DNA of 64,000 bases from Floccularia luteovirens. Taxonomy: Eukaryota > Basidiomycota > Agaricomycetes > Agaricales > Squamanitaceae. The DNA lies in NCBI GenBank assembly GCA_009739215.1, contig VSJF01000006.1:1922001-1986000 (forward strand), given 5' to 3'. Made by a program: the position numbers and the translations under genes. Shown one piece after another: positions 35,992-47,930 of the stretch (position 1 is its first letter; each line of letters opens with the position of its first letter). The notes under the pieces were generated by a model. That model did not search any database. It had not been told where the DNA came from and worked only from the letters and a program-made list of their open reading frames with translations.

Positions 35992-37859
35992 AACCTAGAG
36001 TTGTGTCGTTTATACTTTATAATTTTCGGGATATATAATATGTTATGATCCTTAGGAACGTTCTGTACCATCTTTATCGGACTTGTCCTCTGAGAGGACT
36101 ACCGTTGACATAAGCACCAAAATTTGGCCAGGTCATATCTCGTTAGAGTTAATGTGTTAATAATTCATCTATTTTCAGTTGGGTGTCTAAGAAAGGCTTA
36201 ACCTGATGTTGTAATTGGATAATTTGGTGGAGAAGATATAACCGTCCCTGTCTATCGCCGAGCTGTTCACCATATGTATCAAATTGTAACAGTGGATTGA
36301 ATCATACATCTCAGGGCTTAGTGAAGTGCAGTGTCGATGCGGTTGGTTGGCTGTTATTTCTTACTAGGCTTATCGATATTGGGGAATAAAACGTGCACCA
36401 GAGATATTGAAGTTTAATATCGCAGAACTGAAGGTAGCAGGAAGCTGTGAGGCGAAAAACAAAGCTAGTAAGCAGGGAGTAGGCGTTAGGAGGTTTGAAA
36501 ACGAAGCCAGCTGTGGACCTGCTCTAGGGACAAATCCTGTAATTGGATGGAAACCTTCGAAATTGGCTAGGGGATCAGTATCAGTGGGTACGTATCATGA
36601 ACCTGAGGCTTGGCATATGAATGCCATTGAAGAGACGAATGAAGAAGTGGCCATGTTGCTGCTATCACTGATGGTTTGCACACAGATTGGTGTAAAACTT
36701 GCCTAGGTCTTATTGGAATGCACCAAATGGTATATTGACTCGTCGTTGACGGTAATTCGATGAGAATTACTGTCACCAAGGGAGATAGATTTTTGAAGTC
36801 CAAGGCACTGTTTGGGTTCTGGGGTTCGTACGGGTTGTTTTGGTCTAGTTTTGGCTTGAGTACTAGTTTCTGAAAAACCCCTACAGTTTGGTACATTGAT
36901 TAGGATTGTGACAGTATATTATGATACAACATAAAGACGTCTTATAAAGACGGGACTAACGAAAAAAAAAGATCCCACACGATGTCATCCCCAAACCAAT
37001 TTTCAAACAACACCAATGAATGCTGATTGACAATTCAAATAGTTCTGAGGATGTGTCGATCTCTCATCGCTCCGTTACTCTGAAAGTTACAAGTATAAAG
37101 AACTGCAGAGTGCAACACGGTTGCTGCATCGATGATATGTTTTAAGAGAGAAATTGAAAATTTGAATTTCGTCAAAATTCAAAGCACGGTCACGTGAATA
37201 TCAAGTAAATACTTTTAGACTTAGAGCACTTGTTTTTAAAGTAATTCTTTTAATAATGTTTTGCAAAGTTCCGATGAAATAAGACACAAATAGGTGGTTA
37301 ACTTAGAATATCGTTCATAATACAACATTAATATTAAAATAAATAGTGTCCGAACTCTTTCTCATCATCCTCCGTTAGTAATGCACAATTTCATGATTGA
37401 AACGGCTTACTTCCAAGACACACGACGACATTCTGAATATTAATCTCGAAGTGGACATAATTTATTTTGAAGGTATAATGATATCCAGACTCCCTATCTA
37501 GCTGGTAAGCTCCCAAAGAATAGAAATGAAGGCTTTTAGGCCAACTTTACATAAATCCGTCGCGTTACCACTTTGATATCACTCATTTTTCGGGTGTGGC
37601 ACTTACACACATATCGATACAAGAACTTACTGGGCCGATGCAACTCTTATTCCACTTTGGGATATGTATAACCCTAAACATGGCGAGCGAATAAAATTTG
37701 CTTCAAGGTATACAAGTCAACCAGCATGGACGTGTATTTAATCAATATCGTACAATATTCTCTATAACCCAATAGTACAAATATACTTAACTGTGATGTA
37801 GTAATACTATAGTACAAAAATTAGTCAGACGTAGACATAACTAAAAAACAAGAAATATT
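35992..37859. other. long intergenic stretch, nothing recognised
   Basis: 1.87 kb between two conserved genes, AT-rich, with no frame showing a family motif. The longest open frame (36407-36706) has no ATG-led homology that I recognise. Could hold a non-coding RNA or an old repeat, but nothing in the sequence shows it. Confidence 0.5.
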
Positions 37860-40800
37860 TCATGCAGCTGTAGAAGCTCTGCGACGTCGAACATCTTCCA
37901 AAGCTGCTGCAATAGCCTGTTTCGAAGACCTTTGCACTCGCCATTGGTCACTCGTTCGTCTAACATATACAAGTCAGGAGTGTGTAATCGAAAGTGCACA
38001 GATGTCACCTTACCTCACTCTTCCCAGGAATACGACCATAAGGGCTACTGTCTTTAGTTTCGAAGGTTTCTTCTTCGCATACGTTGAGGGCATTATAGGG
38101 AACCCAACATGTGCTATCGAAGCAATAATTGTTCGTTCACTAGAAACAAGGCTCGTTCAAAATGCGAGGCAACGTAGAGTTGATTTTAATTAAGTACCTT
38201 TTCTCAAATTGAGATAGAAGCACAAGCAAGTACTTCTTTTGGTACCCAAGGTCGCTGCGGAACAAAGATTCTCGACATATCTTGGACTTTAGATACCGGA
38301 TCTGTACAATCAGGCCTTTGCATTCCTGGTTGTGCTGGTACTTGATCGCAGCTAACTTGTTTTTATCCCTGTATGATGATATGATTAACTGACTGGAATG
38401 AGGGAAGTGTGATGGATGTAGTAACAAACATTTCGCAGGTATGGTTCTGCAAGTCGTTCTTAGCCCGACTTGCCTCCTCTTTCAAACTCTCCAACTGCTC
38501 GTTCAGAATCCTGATTTGTGCTTGGTTCTGCTTCTTCGTCCTTTCTGCTTTTGAGAGGTCTGTCTTATGCGTGCTTTCCAACTTTTCCTTCTCAGCACGT
38601 AACGTTTTCAAATCCCGTCCAAACGATTCAGCATCTTTCTTCACGCGTCTGAGGTCCGCTTCAAGTATTGCTACCGTCCTCGCTACATCACTCTTCTCTG
38701 CTGAGATGCGGTTCTTCTCTACTTCCACGCGTTCCAACTCATCAGCCTTGTCACTGAGAGCATGGCGAAGATCGTCAATTTCAAGAAGCTGAAGGTCAAG
38801 TTGATGTCTGCGATTCTCATGTGAAGTTGAATGAGCTGCATATTCGTTTCGAAGGCGGTTCGCAGTCTGGAACGCAGTAAGAACCAGACCATAACTTATG
38901 AATCTCGGCAGAAATTACCTCTGATATCTCAGAAAAGCGACGCTGCAGTTCTTTATGGTCTGCAACCAAGAGTGATCGCTCTTGTCTTAATTGTTCCATA
39001 TTTTCTGCATTCTCAGCTACCCGTTTCTCAAGCAAGCGAGCCTTTTGCTCGGCATTAACATTTTCTGCTTGATCGTCAGAAAGTTAGGTGGTTGTATCCA
39101 ACGAAACACCTACCACGCAGTTCACGTTCAATTTCATTCTTTTCTTGCTTGAACTTTTGCAAGTGTTGTTTGACGTCATCCATATCCTGGAAGACAAAGT
39201 AATTAGTATCCAATATGTATAAGAACGGGACTACACCTACCGATTCTGTTCGTTGCAATTGGGTCAGGATCTGTTGTTTCTCTCGTTGCATACGTTGTTG
39301 CTCAGTTGTCAAATTTCTTAGCCTGGAGCGCTCTGATGCAAGGTCAGCTTCAAGCTCGGCTATAGTTTTCTTCGCTCTGTCCAGTTCCTATTTTTGTATG
39401 TTAGGTTTTATTGAAGGATTAATTCATTTACCAGGTACTTACATTTTGCACAGTCGCTTTTGACTGTTCTACAATCCTCTCTGAATCGACAACCTTCCGC
39501 GCTTCCTCTTTTGCTGTTTTCACTTGCACGTTCAGGCGCTTCGTCGCATCTTGAAGTGCCGTCTTCTCGCCAATCAGCTGTTTTCTTTCCTGGTCCCATT
39601 GTTTCTTGAGAACATCTAATTGAATGTTGACGGACTTCAAATTCGCATGGAGGCCCTCCGTTGTCCGTGTCGGAGGAGTGGGTGGCTCAGTTGGCAGACT
39701 GTCTCTTGATATTTCCAAAGAACTAAAGACGATGTAAGTACTCTGGACTTTAGTGATATATCCAACTGACCTTTCATCTGCCCTGACCATCTGAGCCAAG
39801 TCAAGCTTGATACTACACTTCCTACACCTAGCCCTCTCTAGCCTCTTCATCCGTCGCTCCTCCTTCCTCTCCAATCTATCGATCTCCTCTTCTAAAACGA
39901 CAATGCGCGCACGAGCATCTTCAAATTTCGCTGTGAGTCCAACGACTCCAAATCCTGCGTCCTCAAGTTTGTCAATCTTATCGTCGATACTCTCATTGGC
40001 AAGATCGAGTTCATGTTGGAGACGTTGGATCTCAGCTATTAGTGGACCTGCGGTAGGCTCGCTGGTTGTGTTATTCAACCATGACATCTAATATTATCGG
40101 GGCAAAAATCAGCATAACAATTAGTACACATTCGATTTGACCACATACATCTCTCAAGGGACCGCCCGGGGTTTTAGGAGCCCTAACGGACATCGACAAC
40201 ACATGGCGATGTATGGGAGAGATTCCACTGATGTTCATGACCCGGCTTGGTGTGTTTACATCTGTCACGGTCATTCGCAAAGCCTTATTCCTCTCCAAGA
40301 GTTCCTCCCTTTCTTTCTCTAGCATCTCGATCCTTGTATCCTTTGCTTTGTCCATGGCCTTCCGCGCAGGAGACTGGTTCAATAAACTCGTGAGCCTCCC
40401 GATCTCTTTATTGGCGTGGTTCAATTCCTCCTCGAGTGCTTCTAAATCGGCCTCTGTCGGAACCGTTTGCAATGCAGCCTGGACATCATGTTCATCGCGT
40501 AGAGCATTGTTCGCTTGACGTTGTCTTTCAAGGTCACGTTCAAGGCAAGTCACTTTGAAATTCAGCTCGTTAACAGCCTCTTCATCAGCTAGCATCTTCT
40601 TCTCTGCATCCTCCAGCGCGTCCTCCATTTGTCTTGCCATCTCTCTCGCCTTTTCAGAATCTTCCTCCAAGCTCTTGCAATCTCTCCGCAAATCCTCTGC
40701 TTCCGCACTTACGCGATCAAGATTTTCTTGCGTAGTGGAAAGTTCGTTCTCTAGTCGATCGATCTGTGCGACGGCTGCCTGCGCCCCTTCTTCAAGCTCA

Positions 40801-43537
40801 TCGGCATAGGACTTGGTGGACTGGAGTTCTTCCTCAATCTGACGTAGTCGATCCTCCATTTCCTGCATGTTCGCACTTTTCTCGGCGAGGGCGTCGGCAG
40901 TATCGTTAAGTTCTTTCTCCAGAGCAGCTACCATGCTGTCACCATTCCTCAGTTGGTCCTCGAGTTCATCGATTCTAGCATCGGAGTTCATCACCACTTC
41001 CTCCAACTCCCTTATCTGTGCGTTGGCGTTACGAAGATCACCCATTACCTGCGTAATACGCGAGTTGGCTTCCTTCAACTCCCCACCCAGCTCCTTACCA
41101 CTCTCCAATACTCGCTCCGCCTTCTCCGCCCGCTCCATGGCAACATCCCTGTCACCTCTGAGTTCAACCAACTGCTTTTCCTTGTCTTTCATCTGCTCTG
41201 ATGCTTCATCTTGCATAGACTGCACACGCTCCTCAGCAGCTTCAAGCTTCTGCTCCAGACCAGTGATAATCCCCCCCACGCCCCTCTCCACTTCTGCCAT
41301 CCTTTCCCTCCACCGTTCCTTATCCCTTTCCCTCTCCTCCTTCTCTTTTTCGAGAGCTTGTTCCAATTCGTCCTTCTCTTCCAGGCATTTCTCCATCTCC
41401 TCTTGGCATGTCTGTACCAATCCCTCCAATTCCGCTTTTTCCTCTAGCCAGGTTTCTGCAACATCCTCCTGAACATTCCCTAGAGCTGACCCACCAGTAC
41501 TCAATCTCCCACTCGAACGTCTTCTGGATTCTCCGGGCATAACTGCAACTTGTACCACATCCCCACTATAATGCTTATCTTCCATCTTCCTCAGCTTCTC
41601 TAATAAGGCTTCATTCTCTTCCTGTAATCTCCTATTTAACCCGTGAAGATAATTGTTCAACTTCCCCGCATTAAATCGTCCAACTCCATGACCAGGCGCG
41701 CCGGCTCCGAATCCCATAGCAGGATCGAACGACGTATTCGCGCGATGGTGGGTTGTCAAATCGTGAGACGAAGCGGTGGAAATAAACGATGCTCGGTCCA
41801 CTACACCATCATAAGGTGACAGGTTTGAAGGTGGAGCAGGTGTTGCCCACTCTCCATTCACCGAAGCTTTCGCAGAGGTGGAAGCAGAATTAGGGGATTC
41901 GGATTCGGAAGCAGCAGGCGAGGGTACAGTTTGTTGTGTGAGGTGGTGAGAGGTACGCCTTCCAATAGGCATCCTAGGCCTGGGAGTGACACCAGCAAAT
42001 GCCGTGTGGAGGTTGGCTCCCCCTGATGAAGCTGACTCGGAGCTGGAAGCGGGAGTGGATTGGACAGTGCTAGGTGTCGTAAACTGATTCCGGGGGTGTG
42101 GGGTAGGTACTTTCATCCGTGGTCGTGCAGTGGAATGGATAACAGACAGGAGAAAAGAGCGACGCCTTGTGTGAGGAGTCATATAATCGTCATGCTCCTG
42201 TTGTATTGCGCCCTGATGTTGTTGAGGAGTGGCCAAATGGATATCGCTGGGAGGCGGTGGGAGATTGAACCGAGCACGGGGACGGGGAAAAGCAGGGGTC
42301 GGAGTGAATGCCATTGAAGTACCTGGCGACGAAAAAGCACCTGGAGAGTTTTGAGCATCCTGTTTGAAGGTATTACTCGTATCTGTGGGGACTTCTTCAG
42401 ACGAGAAAGTGGGCTCTCTCTCGTCAGGAGATTCTTGGTTTTCCTCCTCTTTACTCCTTTGAGAGAGCACATCATCGGACTGCGGCGCCTCATCCTCTGT
42501 GTATCGTTCCTCCTCATCTAATCTGGGTGGCGAAATATGGACATCTGTAATATCCATCGAACGCATATCCGTTTCGTTCGTCATATTTCCAGGTTCCACA
42601 TTATGTGAATTTCCGTCCCCTACTTGGTTATTTCCTGGTGATCCAGAATTTGAACGCGGAAGAATTATAGATATGGAGGATATGGGAGACCCTGCATTTG
42701 ATCGAGGCAGAGTGACTGATCTATTGCTTTTGGGGGTCGAGTTGGTGGGGGAAGAAGTCTGCGAAGATGAAGTGCGGGTCAATGAAGGGGTACGAGTTAT
42801 TGCTGCAGATCGTCTTAAAGCAACATTCCGATACTTGTCTAACGGGGAAGGCTACATGACTTGTTGAAGCAAACTAACATGCGAATATGATAATGATTGT
42901 ATCATACCTTTAGTTCTGAACGAAGGCTAGTCGAGTAGTCGAATGACTTTTTGGGTGTTCCACCGCTACCATAGGCATCCATCGCAAGAGGTGAGGCTGA
43001 TCTACTAATCGGTTGTAATGCGTCTGGTAAGGAGAAGTCGTCATCTAGCTCATTGTCGTCGTCTGGAGGGGGCAAATACACGTCTGGAACGCTTGGATCA
43101 CTTCCAGATTCTTCAGTATCAGAAGAATGATCTGGTTTTATGTCTGTTATCGATGCAATTTTACTAATGTTGAACGGTTCGAGTTGACTTTTCCTCGATG
43201 CTGAGCCATGAAGAGAAGATAACGCAAGTGAAGATTTCACTGAACGAGACTCCAACGAAGTAGCAAATCGAGCAGTACTTGAGGTGCTTGACCCAGCACG
43301 AATAGTTGCGGCCGTGTGATGGGATGAAGCTGGAGTCGAGTGCATAGGAGAGTTCAACTTGTGAAGACCTTCAAGGACTAAATCATCAGATGAATGGGAA
43401 AGCACGGAGCTGGTTATCACTTCGGATTCTTGTGAATCCTCAAACGGAGGCAGAGAAGGTAGTGATGGCATGTCACGGCCCTCAACAGCTTCAATGCGGC
43501 GCCATATGCGAGACGGTGTTTCTAGCATTGCAGCCAT
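37860..43537 (-). CDS. large coiled-coil spindle-pole-body protein with C-terminal PACT domain (Pcp1/pericentrin-like)
   Basis: Likely a spindle pole body scaffold that anchors gamma-tubulin complexes. Start ATG 43537 (MAAMLETPSRIWRRIE), exon 42908-43535 region, then a 2.7-kb exon (joined at LRSELK-PSPLDKYRN). The first ~450 residues are Ser/Pro-rich and disordered. A very long coiled coil follows, from about LHGLNRRLQEENEALLEKL through the exons at 40087-38360. The C-terminus carries QIRYLKSKICRESLFRSDL and YQKKYLLVLLSQFEK (38210-38310), matching the PACT consensus (IRYLKAK...RESxFR.DL.YQKKYLL) that targets pericentrin/AKAP450 and fungal Pcp1. Ends RRRRASTAA at 37860. I could not find a convincing CM1 gamma-tubulin motif. 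Confidence 0.75.
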
Positions 43538-43679
43538 ACCTATAAGGAACAGAAATATAAGTACAAGTCTAAGGTTCACTTTAGGTGGCTGTGCACTTCA
43601 TGTCGCGCAGGTCATGTGATCGCGTTGGATATTCAACAATAATAAATAAATTACTTATGTAACTACACAGTTTACTAAA

Positions 43680-44767
43680 TTACACCGCAAACGATTCACA
43701 ATATGGTGCTTTTGGCATTGCCGATAAAGTGTTTATAGGATATGAATCCGAAGGAGCCATTTTATCCGGTGGGTCTCGATACAGACTGACTGCCACAGTC
43801 TTTGTGATATCAGGTCGTGGTGCCCGCGGATATTCTCCTTGCGACCCCGACGTATTGGACGAATAACCTCTTGAATCGAAAGAGGATCCACCGTCTCCTG
43901 TTAACGAGCTCATACGTAACACAATAAGCACGGTGGTGATGGCGTAGAGTTGTATGAGTCCAATATTAAACACCCAGTGGAAGAGGATGCCCTGCGCAAA
44001 TAATGCTAGGTCTATTACAATCGCGACTGTGACAAGGAGACCGGACTCGACGATACAGCGCACAAGCTGGAAGCGCAGTGTTCGTTGTCGTTGTGGGAGA
44101 AATTTAATTTGACGTGGATCCAGCAAACGGAAGCTGATAATGGCGGTGATGGTCACTTGTAGCGCAGTATTGAATCCGAGAAAGACGTTGATGGCAGTTG
44201 GCAACAACTTCGAGCGCAGCCCAAGACATATCGGCGCCATCAAGCCGAATGCTGTCTCACAGATGAGTAGCAGGATAGGTAGAATGGTGATGTACCAGTT
44301 CCCACCCCAGATCCGCCAGAGCCGGTAAACCTTGACACAATTAAAACGTGAACAACCGAACCTAACAGCCGAGAAATACGAGAAACATACCATGAAAGCA
44401 TCGCAAACAGATACGAGGACCTGGTAATTGACTTCTCTCAGAACAGTCTGCCAATTACTGAGGTTCGCAAAGAAAGCATCTGGACCGCCCTTGGGTAACC
44501 AAAACCAAAAGCCCTGCAACATGAGATACAGGTTGATTCCAAAATCAAGGTTGGAGGATACGAATCCAGCCCAACAGATGATTTTGAAGTAAATCGAGGT
44601 CATTGGCTTCTTCAAGAAGAACCATCGAAGGAAGAGCACGAGGTAAATACCTGACCCAAAGGTTTAATCAAAGAAATATTGAAAAAATACTAGGCTTATT
44701 CACCATGCAACACACCATCGAACCAGAATGCGATAAGGAGCGCTAAACTTTGAGGGAACGTATTCAT
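43680..44767 (-). CDS. seven-transmembrane protein of an agaricomycete-expanded family
   Basis: Start ATG 44767 (MNTFPQSLALLIAFWFDG). A small intron joins VLHG to IYLVLFLRWFF, and another (donor gtatgt after DAFM) joins to VYRLWRIWGGNW. Hydrophobic helices follow the pattern of the unnamed seven-TM proteins abundant in mushroom genomes: FKIICWAGFVSSNLDFG, ITILPILLLICETAFGLM, NTALQVTITAIISFRLL, LVTVAIVIDLALFAQG and FNIGLIQLYAITTVLIVLR. A ~85-residue polar cytosolic tail ends the protein. The layout recalls GPCR-like DUF6533/6534 families, which I cannot tell apart here. Ligand and function unknown. Confidence 0.7.
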
Positions 44768-45432
44768 CGCTATTGAAGTGGCCCTCGCCAAGATTGAAAG
44801 AACTGAATCGGAAGTTTACATATAAAAAACACTCGTCCCCATGACCTCTTTTCTACTTTCCAAATGGACAGACGAGGAGCAATAACTGATCGATGATCAT
44901 CAGGCCGGTGGTCGCACACACTCTGCAATCAACTTCGAAGGGATATTAGTTCCGATCTGTAAGAGAATCAACTCTGCTGATCAAGTGTCATGGACCTAGT
45001 AGCTGTGGGACGGTAGGTACAAGTCCACGTTCTCGGACGACATCGTGGTATCATTCAATCCGTCTATTATCGCAAGCATATGCTACGATGATCCGGGAAA
45101 CCACAGTATCATCATATGACAGATAACCATAAGTTGTCAGACACCCACGAAAGTGATAATCATTCAGCTTGTTATTTTTTTGCGTCCCTTCCCACATAGC
45201 TACTAGTAGTCTTGACCTTCGTAAAACTACATCCGTTTCCATGCTTTCCCTTGGTCATTGGAGCCTATAGCTGAAACCTATAAAAAGAACATCACGCTTC
45301 AAGTTGCTCCTCAATGATGAATCAATACATGATGATGCTATTATATGCCAACAAATAAAAGCAATGCCTTGGTAATGGCTGCTATGCAACAGAAATTTCA
45401 TGACTTAAGAAAGGGATATATTGTCTGTCTTG
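44768..45432. other. intergenic, nothing recognised
   Basis: Promoter side of the seven-TM gene and 3' side of the SNG1-like gene. A TATAAAAA-like run lies near 44820, about 55 bases before the start codon of the seven-TM gene on its strand. No gene seen. Confidence 0.4.
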
Positions 45433-47364
45433 TCAAGATCTTTGCTCTGCCTGTTTCCGCCAAGCTTTTATTTCTCCTCGACGTATGAACCATTGAAATA
45501 TTGGCAGCGTAATAAGAGAAACTCCAATCCACGCAAACTGCACCCCAAAATTTAAGCCAACTATGAACATAATCAGCACGGTTTTAGAAAAGAAAAGAAA
45601 GTAAGATTACCATCATTTCTTGTGCGGAATATGACTGTGCGGACAGTGCGGGACACATTATAGAAAGGAGTAGCAAAGCCATAACGGAAGACGGAGGGTA
45701 GAAGCTCTATAGGGAAGAAAGACACGGAAACATTTGCTTTATTCAAGTCAGTATTGTCAGCAGAGGCATATACGCTGGTGGTCACTTACCTATGATCCAG
45801 AGGATAAGGAAAAAGGGCACAAATTTAGGGGTCAACAGCGTAATCACCGCCTCCAGGCCAAGACCGAGTGCCATCATACCACAGTAGGACATCATCCAAT
45901 AAACTACAAAGCCGGCATGCCCAAACCTAAATTTAAGAGTGAGTCAAAATGTTCACATTGTATAGACAATTTACGAACTCGCGGTTGAATGGTACCTTGA
46001 ATGCTAAACTTAAGACTGAATACATAAGCTGTGGTGGAATAATAAGGGACCCCTCCGAAAATATAGGGATAAAAATAATCCTCACAGATATCCAGAAATA
46101 AGTTATAATAGGTGCCAAGATTCGCAAGAGGATCAGAGATTTGGTTGTCAAACGGCGCTGTATCCCCGACTGCAGACGAGCGCCATACTGTTGTGCCTTT
46201 TTAACATAGCAAAGTCACTGAATTGAGCAAACGATTCGAGAAATTAAAAGGTGCTTACAGCGATGATAAACGAAAGAATCAGCAGATATATCAAACCAAC
46301 AAAGTCTACTGCTGTCGCTCTGAAGACCGATATAAAAAAATCAGTTGATCCAATGAAATAGTGGCTGGAAACATACACTGGTACATCGAAAGGACGAAGA
46401 TTATCGATAGTAAAGCCTACAGGCTGGGTGATGATGTTCGGCGCCTGGGACAACAAAGCTTGTAGGTTTGTGCGATTTGATATTTGTTGCGCGTAACTGT
46501 TTGCGAATTTGCGGGACATATTTTGGAGAGGTACCTCCATCTGTGATACATGAAATAAGTGGTACATTCTTCGATACAATCATAGGAATCTTACATTGGG
46601 AAAGATAAAGAAACCGCTAGATGAGAACATTAGATACAATACACAACTTCTGAAATGAAATGTACCCACTATGCATTCTCATTTCGTGCTTCGTTTGCAT
46701 AACCAGTAACAGATGATGTACCATCATAAGATCCATTAGCGTTGTTCGTAGCATCTAAGAGTTTACTTGTAGCTCCAGGGTTAACTAGGTGAATCTGACG
46801 TTAAGATATAAACCTTACAAGAGGAATCTTATACGTACTGCTGATAGCCACCCAGCATTTCTCTCTTACGACCGCATCGGCAAGATCTACAGGCCCATTT
46901 GGGAACATCTCCGCAGGTTGGACGTGCCAAGAAATTTGACTTTTAGAGTTTATCTCAGAAAAGAATTGGGTAACTGTAGAGCCCGCTTCCCCCCCGTCAA
47001 AATCCTATTGAATACAGTCAGGCACAGAATATAAATGTAACACATATGAACTTACGACCACCCAACCATCAATATTATGGATAAAATCATTGATTCTCCA
47101 AAATGCTCCCCAATATATTGCAAGGACGGTCCAGACGGCTATGGTTACGAAGATAGTGGTTATGAAGATGATCTTGAGATATATTGCCCTCGCTTTAGAT
47201 GTATTAGGGTCTTTGTCGAAAAACCCATTGGAAAAAGGTCTATCGGCTACGGGTTGACTTTGTGCAATTGTCGCTGGCAAGTCCTGGCTATTGGGCAGAC
47301 GTTTTGGCTCGCTTGTGTCTGCGTCATCTATGGAGCTTGGAGACGATGAATGTGGCACGCTCAT
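45433..47364 (-). CDS. SNG1/DUF3533 family membrane protein
   Basis: Family members are multi-span plasma-membrane proteins; yeast SNG1 gives resistance to nitrosoguanidine. Start ATG 47364. The cytosolic N-terminus ends at a first helix (IIFITTIFVTIAVWTVLAIYW, split here: GAFWRINDFIHNIDGWVV follows). The family block DFDGGEAGSTVTQFFSE comes after the first intron. The external loop includes VPLQNMSRKFANSYAQQ and NLRPFDVP. Four or more C-terminal helices follow (VDFVGLIYLLILSFIIA, LLRILAPIITYFWIS, FVPFFLILWII), ending IKAWRKQAEQRS. All exons read through. It lies 570 bp from the P450 of the polyketide cluster and could be its resistance or export gene, but that is inference. Confidence 0.78.
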
Positions 47365-47930
47365 ACCGTTGAAGCCTGGGGAATGGTGTAGAAGTTGAAG
47401 CTTGAAGTATGAAATGGGAATTTTGCCGTGAGGGTTAGAAATAGGAGAGACATCATACCGTCACGAGAGTGAATTTAATAGTCATCATGGTGACATAAAT
47501 CATTTTCCTGCAACTCCTTAATTCCTATCATTTCGCAATTTTCGAGTCTATAAAGCACGAGCTCGCTGTCGTCGTGCTACCCTAACCGTTCTCTAGTCAT
47601 CGATATTTGACAAATTTCAGGGAGAGCAAACAGGGTCTTACAATGAGCCAATCGATTCTCCATGACACACGGAGAACTATTTTTGGTTCCACTCAATTCG
47701 ATTGCCGTGCGTGATTAATTGATGAGATGCAATGTGGAAATATGCAGAGAACAACTTGAAACCAAAGTAAATATCATTCTCACGTTCATGCATCATGCAT
47801 CATGGCTCAACTTGGACGCGACCTCTTTGTGGCATATAACCATATTTGGATCGATTCTACCCGAAGACGTGGGAAATCTTTTTACTCGACCAAGTCTTCG
47901 GTACGGACAGATCCGGTTTTGTCATTACTA
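47365..47930. other. spacer between SNG1-like gene and polyketide cluster
   Basis: Holds the promoter of the SNG1-like gene and the 3' region of the P450. No coding signal seen. Confidence 0.45.

Noticed and set aside
36407..36706. 99-residue open frame in the CRD1/spindle-pole gap
   Set aside because: No recognisable motif, no conserved context, and unspliced in a genome where genes are intron-dense.
40555..41472. Long + strand open frames within 40-42.5 kb
   Set aside because: Ser/Leu-rich antisense shadows of the coiled-coil spindle-pole gene (mirror of Glu/Lys-rich codons).
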